NCBI RefSeq assembly: GCF_011634775.1
Contig: NZ_JAALXT010000001.1
Coordinates: 1,259,125 to 1,323,124 of the forward strand
Origin: Thalassoroseus pseudoceratinae
GTDB lineage: Bacteria > Planctomycetota > Planctomycetia > Planctomycetales > Planctomycetaceae
Direction of reading: 5' to 3'
DNA: 64,000 nt
Under the pieces are notes generated by a model. The model did not search any database. It saw only the letters and a program-made list of their open reading frames with translations, and was not told where the DNA came from. A program made the translations under genes and the position numbers. Positions 10,007-18,733 of the stretch are shown here, piece by piece (the first letter of the stretch is position 1; each line of letters starts with the position of its first letter).

Positions 10007-10977
10007 AAAGCGCAAGATCAACCTTAGTTGCCGGTGGACTCTTATGTGTCTGCCTGATGTTTGGATGCAATCAGTCTGCTACAAAAGACTCTTCAGATTC
10101 CGGCTCAGCGAAGAAACCGAAGATCGCGTTGATTATGAAATCACTCGCGAACGAGTTTTTCTCGACGATGGCCGAAGGTGCGGAAACGCATCAACAGCAA
10201 TCCGGTGAATATGAGCTAATCGTCAACGGTATCAAAGACGAGCGTGATGTGAGTCGCCAAGTGGCACTCGTGCAAGAGATGGTGGCCAATGAGGTCGATG
10301 CGATTGTGATTGCCCCTGCGGAATCGCAAGCTCTCATTCCATCCCTGCGACGAGCAATGAAGGCGGGCATTATTGTTGTGAACATTGACAACAAACTCGA
10401 TGCGGAAATGCTAGCCAAGGAAGATTTGAAGATACCATTCGTCGGCCCGGACAACAAAGCCGGAGCCAAGAGCGTTGGCGACTATCTAGCGAAGAACCTT
10501 ACCAAAGGTGATGCCGTCGCCATCTTGGAAGGACTGCAAACATCCGAGAATGGTCGTGCTCGAAAAGCGGGTTTCGAGGCGTCCATGAACGACGCTGGTG
10601 CCAAAATCGTAGACAGTCAATCCGCCGAGTGGGAGATGTCAAAGGCAAATGAAGTGGCATCGTCGATGCTCAGCGAACATCCGGAAATCAAAGCGATCTT
10701 AGCTGCGAACGACAGCATGGCGTTGGGTGCTGTTGCAGCGGCTAAGAGTGTCGGACGTAGCGATGATTTGCTCATTGTTGGTTTTGACAACATTGCAGCG
10801 GTGCAAACTGCGATTCGCAGTGGCAAAATTCTTGCTACCGCTGACCAGCACGGCGATCAATTGGCCGTCTTTGGAATCGAGGCAGCCTTGAAACTGATCG
10901 CCGACGAAAACGCAGAAGTCACCGACGTCGAAACTCCCGTCGATCTCGTGACTAAAGAAACGCTGGAGTCGAAATGA
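10003..10977 (+). CDS. rbsB: Ribose ABC transporter substrate-binding lipoprotein
   Basis: The product has 324 residues with a lipoprotein signal whose lipobox ends in MFGC, giving lipidated Cys22. The mature part is a type I periplasmic sugar-binding protein (Peripla_BP_4), beginning PKIALIMKSLANEFFSTM and with the typical hinge blocks VIAPAESQALIP and ILAANDSMALGA. It captures the sugar outside the inner membrane and hands it to the RbsA/RbsC pair encoded next, with ATGA overlaps on both sides. The ligand is called ribose because of the adjacent ribokinase and nucleoside hydrolases; this is context, not direct evidence. Confidence 0.88.
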   Translation: MKSARSTLVAGGLLCVCLMFGCNQSATKDSSDSGSAKKPKIALIMKSLANEFFSTMAEGAETHQQQSGEYELIVNGIKDERDVSRQVALVQEMVANEVDAIVIAPAESQALIPSLRRAMKAGIIVVNIDNKLDAEMLAKEDLKIPFVGPDNKAGAKSVGDYLAKNLTKGDAVAILEGLQTSENGRARKAGFEASMNDAGAKIVDSQSAEWEMSKANEVASSMLSEHPEIKAILAANDSMALGAVAAAKSVGRSDDLLIVGFDNIAAVQTAIRSGKILATADQHGDQLAVFGIEAALKLIADENAEVTDVETPVDLVTKETLESK

Positions 10978-12485
10978 AACCGTTGTTCACCGCGACGGAT
11001 ATCACGAAACGCTTTGGGAGTGTGACGGTGCTCGATGGTGTTTCGTTCGATGTTCGCGCCGGAGAGATTCACGCTTTGCTCGGTGCAAACGGAGCCGGCA
11101 AGAGTACGCTCTGCAAGATCATCTCCGGACTGCTCACGCCGGATGGCGGGGCGATGTCAATCGCAGGCAACAGGTATTCACCGCGTCATAAGCAATCGGC
11201 TGAACGCGCTGGCGTTCAGATCGTCCAGCAGGAACTGAATCAAGTCTCCACATTGACCGTCGCGGAGAACATATTCCTGACGCGAATGCCTCGCATTTTG
11301 GGGATCATCCGGAAACGCAAACTAGCCCAGCAAGCACGCCGAGTACTCGACCATTTTGGCTTACAGAACGTGCCCACTGATGCCGTCATGAGCACATTGG
11401 GCGTGGGTCGGCAACAGATGATCGAGATTGCCACAGCACTTGACCGCCAGTGTCGATTATTGATCCTCGATGAACCGACAGCCGCGCTCGGCAATCGTGA
11501 AACGGAACGGCTCTTTGAACGATTACGAAGTCTGCGCGACCGGGGAATTGGAATCATCTATATTAGTCACCGACTGGATGAGGTCGCCCAACTCTCAGAC
11601 CGGGTCACAGTGCTTCGCGACGGACAATGCGTCTGCACGAAAGAAACGTCGGCGATGACGACCAACCAAATGGTCGATTGGATGACCGGGGAATCCCAAC
11701 ACGAACACCACGAGTTCCAATCGTTTGCGACGAATCAGTCGGCGATGCAAGTTCAAGGGATCACAGTGGGCGTTGTTCGAGACATTTCCTTTTCCATTCG
11801 TCGCGGGGAGCGACTTGGTATCACCGGACTCGTTGGTTCCGGGCGAACGGAATTGTTGCGTGCGATTTTCGGAGCAGATACCCCCGAAGCCGGAACAGTG
11901 CAAGTTGTCAACCACCGGCCAACACGATTTACGCATCCGAATCAAGCGGTCGCCGCGGGACTAGCACTCGTGACCGAAGATCGCAAGCAGGACGGTCTGT
12001 TATTGCGACAGCCGATTCGTGTTAACACATCTCTAGGATCACTAGGCAAGCGTTTTGCGAATTTGGGAATCATTCGAAATCAGCGGGAGCGGCAGGTCGT
12101 TCAACAGATGGTCACAGAGCTAGAGACCAAGTGCAACCACATCGACCAACTGGTCGGCACACTCAGCGGTGGAAATCAGCAGAAGGTTGCGGTTTCGAAA
12201 TGGTTAGTCCGCGACGCTGATGTGTTGCTATTTGACGAACCGACGCGCGGCATTGATGTCGCAGCGCGTCGACGGATCTACCGACTCATCGAGTCACTAG
12301 CTCAGGCCGGAAAAGCCATTGTTATTGTGAGTAGTGACTTAGAAGAGTTGTTGGAAACTTGCGACCGAATTGGTGTTGTCTCAGCTGGGAAATGGACTGG
12401 CGAGTTTAGTCGCGATTCGTGGTCATCAGACCAAATCATGCAAGCCGCGTTTGCAGGATATCGACAAACGGAGACTGTTGCATGA
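10974..12485 (+). CDS. rbsA: Ribose ABC transporter ATPase, two-domain
   Basis: This 503-residue protein has two fused ABC ATPase domains, the RbsA/MglA/XylG arrangement for sugar import. The first domain has Walker A GANGAGKST, the signature region LGVGRQQMIEIA and Walker B LLILDEPTAAL. The second has the degenerate P-loop GLVGSGRTE, the full signature LSGGNQQKVAVSKW and Walker B LLFDEPTRGIDV. The asymmetry between the two sites is normal for this family. It overlaps rbsB and rbsC by 4 bp each. It powers uptake together with the permease encoded immediately downstream. Confidence 0.93.
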   Translation: MKPLFTATDITKRFGSVTVLDGVSFDVRAGEIHALLGANGAGKSTLCKIISGLLTPDGGAMSIAGNRYSPRHKQSAERAGVQIVQQELNQVSTLTVAENIFLTRMPRILGIIRKRKLAQQARRVLDHFGLQNVPTDAVMSTLGVGRQQMIEIATALDRQCRLLILDEPTAALGNRETERLFERLRSLRDRGIGIIYISHRLDEVAQLSDRVTVLRDGQCVCTKETSAMTTNQMVDWMTGESQHEHHEFQSFATNQSAMQVQGITVGVVRDISFSIRRGERLGITGLVGSGRTELLRAIFGADTPEAGTVQVVNHRPTRFTHPNQAVAAGLALVTEDRKQDGLLLRQPIRVNTSLGSLGKRFANLGIIRNQRERQVVQQMVTELETKCNHIDQLVGTLSGGNQQKVAVSKWLVRDADVLLFDEPTRGIDVAARRRIYRLIESLAQAGKAIVIVSSDLEELLETCDRIGVVSAGKWTGEFSRDSWSSDQIMQAAFAGYRQTETVA

Positions 12486-13441
12486 TCATCAAACATATGA
12501 ATCGAACGGTACTGCAATATGGTGGCTTGCTAACAGCGTTAGCCTTATTGATCTTGGTCTTTAGTCTGCAAACAGAGAGTTTCTTTCAGCTGGGTACAGC
12601 GAGACTCATTGCCAATCAAATTCCCGAACTCACACTATTGTCTGTCGGGATGACACTGGTCCTCGTGATTGGTCAAATTGATTTGTCGGTTGGCAGCGTG
12701 ATGGCGTTAGCCGGGGCTGTACTCGGTGTCTTGATGGCGACCTATGAATGGTCGCTAGGTCCAGCAATCGCTGCTGGTCTAGCGACTGCTGCCGTATGCG
12801 GTTGGGTGACGGGAGCGATTTCAATTTGGTTTCGGATTCCGTCGTTCATCGTCTCGCTTGGGATGCTGCAAATTGCCCGTGGTGCGACTCGGCAGTTACT
12901 CGATTCCAAGACGTTAACAATCGGTTTCGATGTCGCAGTGATCAGTGAACCAATATCAGGCATTGGTCTTTCCCCCATATTCTTAATCGCCATTGCGGCC
13001 GTGTTCGCGACTCAATTTCTCATTAGTGGAACGGTGTTTGGCCGCTATTGCATTGCCATCGGAACGAATGCGGAAGCTGTCCGTATGTCGGGAATCCGAA
13101 CCGCCCCTTATGCAATCATGGTATTCGTTATTAGCGGGCTACTATGCGGGCTCGCCGGACTAGCACCAACATCCCTGATGGAAGCCGCCGACCCCGGCGC
13201 GGGTACTGGAATCGAGTTATCCGCAATTGCTGCCTGTGTCATCGGTGGAACGAGTTTAATGGGCGGTCGTGGCAATGCAATTAGCACATTCCTCGGAGTG
13301 CTAGTCATTGCAGTGCTGCAAACGGGACTGAGCCGTATGTCGGTCGAAGATGCAAACAAACAAATCATCACCGGCGTGGTGATCATCATGGCAGTATTGA
13401 TTGACACTCTACGTCGCAACTGGGAAACGTCCGAATCATGA
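12482..13441 (+). CDS. rbsC: Ribose ABC transporter permease
   Basis: The product has 319 residues with eight or more hydrophobic segments and the BPD_transp_2 family signatures: LTLLSVGMTLVLVIGQIDLS near the first third, then AVRMSGI and the GGTSLMGGRGN block. The start was taken at ATG 12482, which overlaps the rbsA stop (ATGA); ATG 12497 is a possible alternative. There is no rbsD mutarotase gene in this operon. The stop again overlaps the following nucleoside hydrolase gene, so seven genes from the regulator onward form one coupled unit. Confidence 0.9.
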   Translation: MIIKHMNRTVLQYGGLLTALALLILVFSLQTESFFQLGTARLIANQIPELTLLSVGMTLVLVIGQIDLSVGSVMALAGAVLGVLMATYEWSLGPAIAAGLATAAVCGWVTGAISIWFRIPSFIVSLGMLQIARGATRQLLDSKTLTIGFDVAVISEPISGIGLSPIFLIAIAAVFATQFLISGTVFGRYCIAIGTNAEAVRMSGIRTAPYAIMVFVISGLLCGLAGLAPTSLMEAADPGAGTGIELSAIAACVIGGTSLMGGRGNAISTFLGVLVIAVLQTGLSRMSVEDANKQIITGVVIIMAVLIDTLRRNWETSES

Positions 13442-14451
13442 AAACTCAATTGATCGCATTATGCTGCACCTTCGGACTTCCCATAATCGGTTGGGCGGAT
13501 GGTCCGGCGAAGGTTGTATTCGATACGGATATTGCGGGTGATGTCGACGATGTGCTCGCCCTAGCGATGCTGCATACCTTGGCGGACCGTGACGAATGCT
13601 CGATCGAAGCTGTCACAGTTTCTAAAACCCATCCAAAGAACGGCCCGATCGTTGATGCGGTCAACACGTTCTACGGACGGCCTGACATTACCATTGGGGT
13701 CACCAAAGGGAATTACCCCCGAGAATGCAAATATGCAAAATTGGTCGACGAAACCGATGGCAACTCCGTTCGCTATCCCCACGATCTCTTGAACAGTTCA
13801 GACGCGCCCGACGCCGTTGAAGTCTTGAGACGGGTGCTAGCGAACGCCGAACCAAGTTCTATATCGATTGTCTCAGTGGGACTAGCGGTCAACATCGCCG
13901 ATTTGCTTGAGTCGCCAGCCGATGAGATAAGTCCGCTGACCGGAGTCGAACTTGTTCGCAAGAAGGTCAAGCGACTTTCGATCATGGCCGGTGCATTCGG
14001 CCCCGTGAATGGGAACAAACATTTCTTGGAAGCGAACGTTGTCAATCATGTCGGCTCGATGCAGCGGTTTGTTCAAAACTGGCCGAACGAAGTCCCAGCG
14101 GTGTGGAGTGACTTCAACATCGGGATTCGCGTCCGCTATCCCAGAAGAAGTATTGCGAGAGACTTTAACTATACACCACACCACATTGTCCGCGAGTCAT
14201 ACCTTCTGCATAGCGGCCCCGAGCATGACCGACCGTGTTGGGATTTGACAAGTGTCTTGTACGCTGTGCGTCCGGGAGATGGCTACTTCGGACTGTCCCC
14301 GGCTGGTACTGTATCGGTCGCCGATGACGGCTTCACCACGTTTTCGCGTGACGAATCCGGATGTCACCGGTATCTCAAGATGACCAGCATCCAAGCCGCA
14401 CGAGTCACTGAGGCACAACGCATGCTCGTTAGCCAACCGCCATCAAAATAG
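13438..14451 (+). CDS. Second exported nucleoside hydrolase (IU-NH family)
   Basis: This 337-residue protein has a short signal peptide (MKTQLIALCCTFGLPIIGWA) and the calcium-site signature DTDIAGDVDDVLALAML. It is a clear paralogue of the gene at 8017-9066, sharing the MAGAF, PHH and DRP-WDLTSVLYAVRP blocks, but diverged enough to suggest a different base or sugar preference. It is the last gene of the ribose operon and is coupled to rbsC by an ATGA overlap. Enzyme genes at both ends of a ribose transporter support a nucleoside-scavenging role. Confidence 0.85.
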   Translation: MKTQLIALCCTFGLPIIGWADGPAKVVFDTDIAGDVDDVLALAMLHTLADRDECSIEAVTVSKTHPKNGPIVDAVNTFYGRPDITIGVTKGNYPRECKYAKLVDETDGNSVRYPHDLLNSSDAPDAVEVLRRVLANAEPSSISIVSVGLAVNIADLLESPADEISPLTGVELVRKKVKRLSIMAGAFGPVNGNKHFLEANVVNHVGSMQRFVQNWPNEVPAVWSDFNIGIRVRYPRRSIARDFNYTPHHIVRESYLLHSGPEHDRPCWDLTSVLYAVRPGDGYFGLSPAGTVSVADDGFTTFSRDESGCHRYLKMTSIQAARVTEAQRMLVSQPPSK

Positions 14452-14510
14452 AAACCGGCTTGACGTATTAGAGAGTTCGATGATCAGCTTCAATTGACTG
14501 CACACTCACT

Positions 14511-15302
14511 TCAGCGAACCTTCTCGTGTAGGAACTGGTGATCGGCATTGAACAGACGGAAGAAGCTAAGCATTACGACACAGACGGTGCCCATCGCGGT
14601 GGCGGATGCAATCAGGAACATAATGACAACTTGATACTTCACCGCCTGGATTGGCGGCATGCCCGCAATGATCTGACCGGTCATCATGCCGGGGAGGCTG
14701 ACGAGGCCTACGATCATCATCGAGTTGATGATTGGGATCATACCGGTGCGGACACCATGCTGCATGATTCCACGAGCCGCTTCCCAACGCGTGGCTCCGA
14801 GAGCAAGCAGAGATTCGACTTGTTCGCGACGTGCGACCAGAGCTTCGGTGAATGAGTTCAGTCCGAGAGAGATGCCATTGAGTGTGTTTCCAAGCACCAT
14901 CCCCAAAAGCGGAATGGCATACTGCGGCTGGTACCAATGGTCTACTCCCTGCAGCACGGCGAACAGGGCGAATGATGTCACAATCCAAGCACTGGCCCAC
15001 ACGGAGATAATTGTATTCAGCCAGATTCCCGGATAACGCCGCTTGTTGCGACTGGCAGCGGTTATGCCGGCGATGAGCGTCATCAAGCATCCGATACCAA
15101 GGACCACATACCAGCGATCCAGCCGAAAGACCCACTCAAGCACCAAGCCGACCAGCAACAACTGCACGACCGTTCGCAGACTTGCGAGAATCAAAGACCA
15201 CTCCATTCGCAACCGAAGACCGATCGAAATGGCACCATTCACAATGATCAGCAATGCGGCCAACCCCACCTGAGAGTACGATAGTTCTACATAACCACTC
15301 AT
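14511..15302 (-). CDS. fetB: FetB/YbbM-type metal-export permease (UPF0014)
   Basis: The product is a 263-residue, very hydrophobic protein with about seven membrane segments. The conserved UPF0014 blocks are present: LRMEWSLILASLRTVVQLL near the N-terminus, LLGMVLGNTLNGISLGL in the middle, and the ALGATRWEAARGIMQHGVRTGMIP region followed by LVSLPGMMTGQIIAG. In E. coli the FetAB pair is reported to export iron and raise peroxide tolerance. The start overlaps the stop of the upstream ATPase gene (ATGA), so the two are co-translated. The metal exported here is inferred from the family. Confidence 0.85.
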   Translation of the reverse strand: MSGYVELSYSQVGLAALLIIVNGAISIGLRLRMEWSLILASLRTVVQLLLVGLVLEWVFRLDRWYVVLGIGCLMTLIAGITAASRNKRRYPGIWLNTIISVWASAWIVTSFALFAVLQGVDHWYQPQYAIPLLGMVLGNTLNGISLGLNSFTEALVARREQVESLLALGATRWEAARGIMQHGVRTGMIPIINSMMIVGLVSLPGMMTGQIIAGMPPIQAVKYQVVIMFLIASATAMGTVCVVMLSFFRLFNADHQFLHEKVR

Positions 15303-16012
15303 GTCGATTCCCTAGGTGATAGGACGCCAACTCTCATCTCCAAGACGCGATCGGCGACGCGTTGAGCCTGCTGCTGATCATGAGTGACCCAGACCGTGGC
15401 CCGTCGGTCAGGCTGTTGGTCGAACCATTTGTCAATGAGTTGTTCGATCGCGGTCGTTGTCTCTGCGTCAAGGGCCGACGTTGATTCATCGAGCAACAAG
15501 ACTTCCGGCTCAAGCTGTATTGCACGTAGCAATGCCACAATCTGCGATTCGCCGCCGGAGAGGTCGCGTTGCCGCTTACTCAAGAACGATCCGTCCCGGT
15601 CCAGCGTCGCTAGCCACGCGTGAAGAGCATCGATGTCGAACTTTCGGGCACTGTGGATTTTCAATGAGAAGGGAAACCGTAAATTCGCTTCGACGGTTCC
15701 CTCCATCAGTGCTGGTCGCTGGTGCAAATACACGACCTGACTGCGGTAACCCGATATGTCTCGATGACTGATTCGCTCGCCATGCCAAACGATGTTACCA
15801 CCGTCAAGAGGATCGAGCAGGGCTAGTGACCGTAGCAGCAGCGTCTTGCCACTGGCCGTCGGCCCGACAACGGCAATTCGCTCGCCCGGTTGGACCGTCA
15901 GTGACACGTGATCCAGCAGGACTTGCTTACCAGACCGGCGAATCAAATCGTTGGCCTGGAGCAGTGGCACACGGTTCTCATGGGAAATTGCGGCGGCGAT
16001 TGGTTTATCCAC
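15299..16012 (-). CDS. fetA: FetA/YbbL-type ABC ATPase
   Basis: This 237-residue single ABC ATPase has Walker A GPTASGKT, signature DLSGGESQ and Walker B VLLLDESTSALD; the D-loop and the switch histidine in VTHDQQQAQR are in place. It is first in the two-gene minus-strand unit with the FetB-like permease. The domain size and the permease partner identify it as FetA rather than a sugar or lipid importer ATPase. The protein acts at the inner face of the cytoplasmic membrane. Confidence 0.85.
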   Translation of the reverse strand: MDKPIAAAISHENRVPLLQANDLIRRSGKQVLLDHVSLTVQPGERIAVVGPTASGKTLLLRSLALLDPLDGGNIVWHGERISHRDISGYRSQVVYLHQRPALMEGTVEANLRFPFSLKIHSARKFDIDALHAWLATLDRDGSFLSKRQRDLSGGESQIVALLRAIQLEPEVLLLDESTSALDAETTTAIEQLIDKWFDQQPDRRATVWVTHDQQQAQRVADRVLEMRVGVLSPREST

Positions 16013-16537
16013 GCGTTCGGGTCAATGTTGAATTCTCGTTCGGGCGTCTTCACGATGCTTCGCTTGCTGGCAGTTTATGAAAGAACTCCGCGGAACAAAA
16101 TCGAACTGGTCTAAGGCGGATCAAGTCGTTCGCTCTAACACATGGCGTTCTAGCGAGGACTCCCGCAGCGAGTGTCCGTTCCCCACTTTTCCAAAGCAAC
16201 TCGTCTTGCTGTCTCGTTCGTTTAACGCAGTTTCTTACGATGGCATCCGCCCAACAGGATGAACATCCGGTCCTGATCAGTGGTCTGGTGTCAAAAACAC
16301 CGACACCGTTTCTTGGCCCACCAGTCCGACGACAAATGACGAATCTACTCGACCGACGTCGACAACGGAATTTCTAGACCGCGCGACAGCGACCTGGCTC
16401 TCAGTGAACCATTTGTAGGAACTTCGTGTCACCTTTACGTGCGTAAGCATAATGATCAAACGATTTCCGGAATGACAACAGCCGATGACGAATTTGTGCG
16501 GTCATTCGTTTCCTTTCTCCAAACCCCAAGGAACCCG
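16013..16537. other. Intergenic region without a recognisable gene
   Basis: About 525 bp separate the divergent fetA start and the RNA ligase start. It must contain the promoters of both units, but I see no convincing sigma-factor boxes, no strong hairpin and no reading frame with family similarity. Short frames in this stretch have no ribosome-binding site and unusual composition. Confidence 0.5.
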
Positions 16538-17281
16538 ATGATGGGTGCTTCTCATGGTGACTTCACCAAGTATCCCCGCACACCTCATCTATTTGGGTCC
16601 ACGGGAACCGCCGACGATAAGCATCTTGGCGAAGCAGAGTCGCAGGCGTTTATCGCCGATGAGTCGTTGATTGTCGAAGAAAAGATTGACGGTACGAATG
16701 TCGGTATTCACTTCTCGGATTCTGGGGAAATGATTCTGCAATGCCGGGGACATCGAGTCACCGAAGGCATGCACCCGCAGTACGACTTGTTCAAACAATG
16801 GGCAGCCGTCAAACGGCATGTGCTCAAGGAGCAGTTGCAGGACCGTTTCATACTGTTTGGCGAATGGGTCTACGCCCGGCATTCAATCCATTACCGCAAG
16901 CTCACCCATTACTTCTTCGAGTTTGACATCTTCGACAAACAGCAGGAAATCTTTCTGGTATTGGAGGATCGGTTATCGCTGCTCGCCGGCACGGGAGTCC
17001 AAACGGTGCCCGTGATTCATACCGGCCGATTAAAACAGGATGGCTTGAAAGACCTGATCGGGCCGTCGCATTTCGACAGCCACTTTGACAACCCAATCAC
17101 CAACCGCCCTGATAACCTGATGGAAGGTCTATACCTACGGACCGAAGCAGACGGCATGGTGACCGGACGGGCAAAGTTTGTACGGCCTGAGTTTGTCGAG
17201 AAGATCAAGCAAAGCACACACTGGCAGCATCAGCAGATGGTGCCGAACCAATTGGCCGAGCATGTGGATATCTGGCAATGA
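16538..17281 (+). CDS. ATP-dependent RNA ligase (Rnl family)
   Basis: The product has 247 residues from ATG 16538, chosen because AAGGA lies 6 nt upstream and the protein then starts just before the conserved [11 protein letters not shown] block; an in-frame ATG at 16472 would add 22 residues. The nucleotidyltransferase motif I is EEKIDGTN, with Lys49 as the AMP acceptor. [24 protein letters not shown] and RAKFVRPEF correspond to motifs IIIa, IV and V. It should seal 5'-phosphate and 3'-hydroxyl RNA ends. It is coupled (ATGA overlap) to an HD-polynucleotide kinase gene, which would prepare such ends. Confidence 0.85.
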   Translation: MMGASHGDFTKYPRTPHLFGSTGTADDKHLGEAESQAFIADESLIVEEKIDGTNVGIHFSDSGEMILQCRGHRVTEGMHPQYDLFKQWAAVKRHVLKEQLQDRFILFGEWVYARHSIHYRKLTHYFFEFDIFDKQQEIFLVLEDRLSLLAGTGVQTVPVIHTGRLKQDGLKDLIGPSHFDSHFDNPITNRPDNLMEGLYLRTEADGMVTGRAKFVRPEFVEKIKQSTHWQHQQMVPNQLAEHVDIWQ

Positions 17282-18402
17282 ACTGGAAGCAACTCCAAGA
17301 ATCCTCACTCGACGATATCACGGCTTGGGCCGAAACCCAGGCGTGGTGCCAGGCGATGGCGGACTGTGTTCAGGACGCCGGGTGGCATTCCGAAGGGGAT
17401 GTCTGGACGCACACGAAGATGGTCCTCGAACAATTGCTCGACTTGGACGAATGGCCTTCGCTCTCGTCGCATGAACAGACCATCCTGGTTTTCACAGCAA
17501 TTTTTCATGATGTCGCCAAGCCGTTGACGACCGAAATCGATCCCGAATCAGGGCGAGTCCGCTCCCCGAAACATGCCGTCAAAGGGGAACACGTCGCACG
17601 CAACATCCTGCGTGATCTTGGTTGTGATCTGGCAACGCGAGAGCAAATCGCAAGGATGGTCCGTTACCACGGGCGACCAGTGTTCCTGCTTGAACGCGAT
17701 GAACCGACGCACGAAGTCGTCCGGTTGTCGTGGCTCGTTGACAATCGGCTGTTGTATCTGTTTGCTCTCGCGGACACCCGCGGCCGGGACACTGAATCGA
17801 TGGCTCGGCCGGAGGAAAAACTCCACTTCTGGAAGCTAATGGCGGAAGAAGCGAACTGCTACGACCAGCCATATCCGTTCGCCACCGACCATGCCCGCTT
17901 CACGTTTTTCCAGCAGGGGGAGTCGAATCTGCAGTACGTTCCGCACGAGAACTTTTCTTGCACTGTCATGCTAATGGCCGGTCTTCCTGGTAGCGGCAAG
18001 GATACGTGGTTATCCAGAAATCGCAGCGAACTTCCAGTAGTCTCGCTCGACGAAATCCGTGGCGAACTTGGGGTTGATCCGACGGACAACCAAGGGCAGG
18101 TCGCCCAAACCGCGCGGGAGCGGTGTCGGGAGTTCCTACGGTCAGGAACTTCGTTTGCCTTCAACGCGACGAACACAATGCGGCAGACCCGTCGCCGCTG
18201 GCTCGACCTGTTTGCCGATTACAATGCGAGCATTGAGATCGTGTACCTCGAACCGCCCTATGAAACGCTGCTCCGGCAAAACCGAGCGCGGACCAAGTCC
18301 GTGCCTGAAGGTGTCATCCACAAGTTGGCTGAGAAATGCGAGCCGCCGACGTGGCTCGAGTGTCACCGGCTGGTGCTCAGCGACGGCAAGACCGATCGAT
18401 GA
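17278..18402 (+). CDS. HD-Pnk: HD phosphoesterase fused to polynucleotide kinase
   Basis: The protein has 374 residues in two parts. Residues about 30-200 form an HD domain, with His45, the His77-Asp78 pair in FHDVAKP, His105 and His131 as likely metal ligands. Residues about 228-374 form a P-loop kinase with Walker [10 protein letters not shown] and a T4-Pnk-like region ([14 protein letters not shown]). This matches the HD-Pnk class described for Runella slithyformis, in which the HD part removes 3'/2',3'-cyclic phosphates and the kinase phosphorylates 5' ends. With the coupled RNA ligase it makes a complete heal-and-seal RNA repair pair. Confidence 0.83.
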   Translation: MNWKQLQESSLDDITAWAETQAWCQAMADCVQDAGWHSEGDVWTHTKMVLEQLLDLDEWPSLSSHEQTILVFTAIFHDVAKPLTTEIDPESGRVRSPKHAVKGEHVARNILRDLGCDLATREQIARMVRYHGRPVFLLERDEPTHEVVRLSWLVDNRLLYLFALADTRGRDTESMARPEEKLHFWKLMAEEANCYDQPYPFATDHARFTFFQQGESNLQYVPHENFSCTVMLMAGLPGSGKDTWLSRNRSELPVVSLDEIRGELGVDPTDNQGQVAQTARERCREFLRSGTSFAFNATNTMRQTRRRWLDLFADYNASIEIVYLEPPYETLLRQNRARTKSVPEGVIHKLAEKCEPPTWLECHRLVLSDGKTDR

Positions 18403-18733
18403 GCTCGTTGATCGCCTCGCGGCGCCGGCCTCTCCATCAAGCGGTTGCCATGGAATTTCGTGTTCTCTGACAACCAAGTTTGCCATAGAATTTCATGAAA
18501 TGGGGAAGTCTGGAAGAGTTCTTCCATCGATGGATTGGCCGACGCATGCTGCCTTTTTCATACTTCCCCGTAAAAAACGTCGGAACCGGTGCTTCGACGA
18601 CATCGGGTTCGGCAGTTCTTCTCAGCAGCGACAGCTGATAAACTTGTCCTCGAAAGCACTGCAAGTATAATTGAATATTGATCCTTCCCCACAATCTCCC
18701 CAGATGCCCACAAGCCAGTTGACCTCACATACA
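18403..18733. other. Intergenic region without a recognisable gene
   Basis: About 330 bp lie between the RNA repair pair and the second DUF1592-type gene. It may include the true start of the downstream gene, since in-frame TTG 18671 and ATG 18704 also exist. No strong terminator, RNA gene or additional frame is evident. Confidence 0.4.

Noticed and set aside
16277-16459. 60-codon minus-strand frame between fetA and the RNA ligase
   Set aside because: No ribosome-binding site, no similarity; treated as noncoding.
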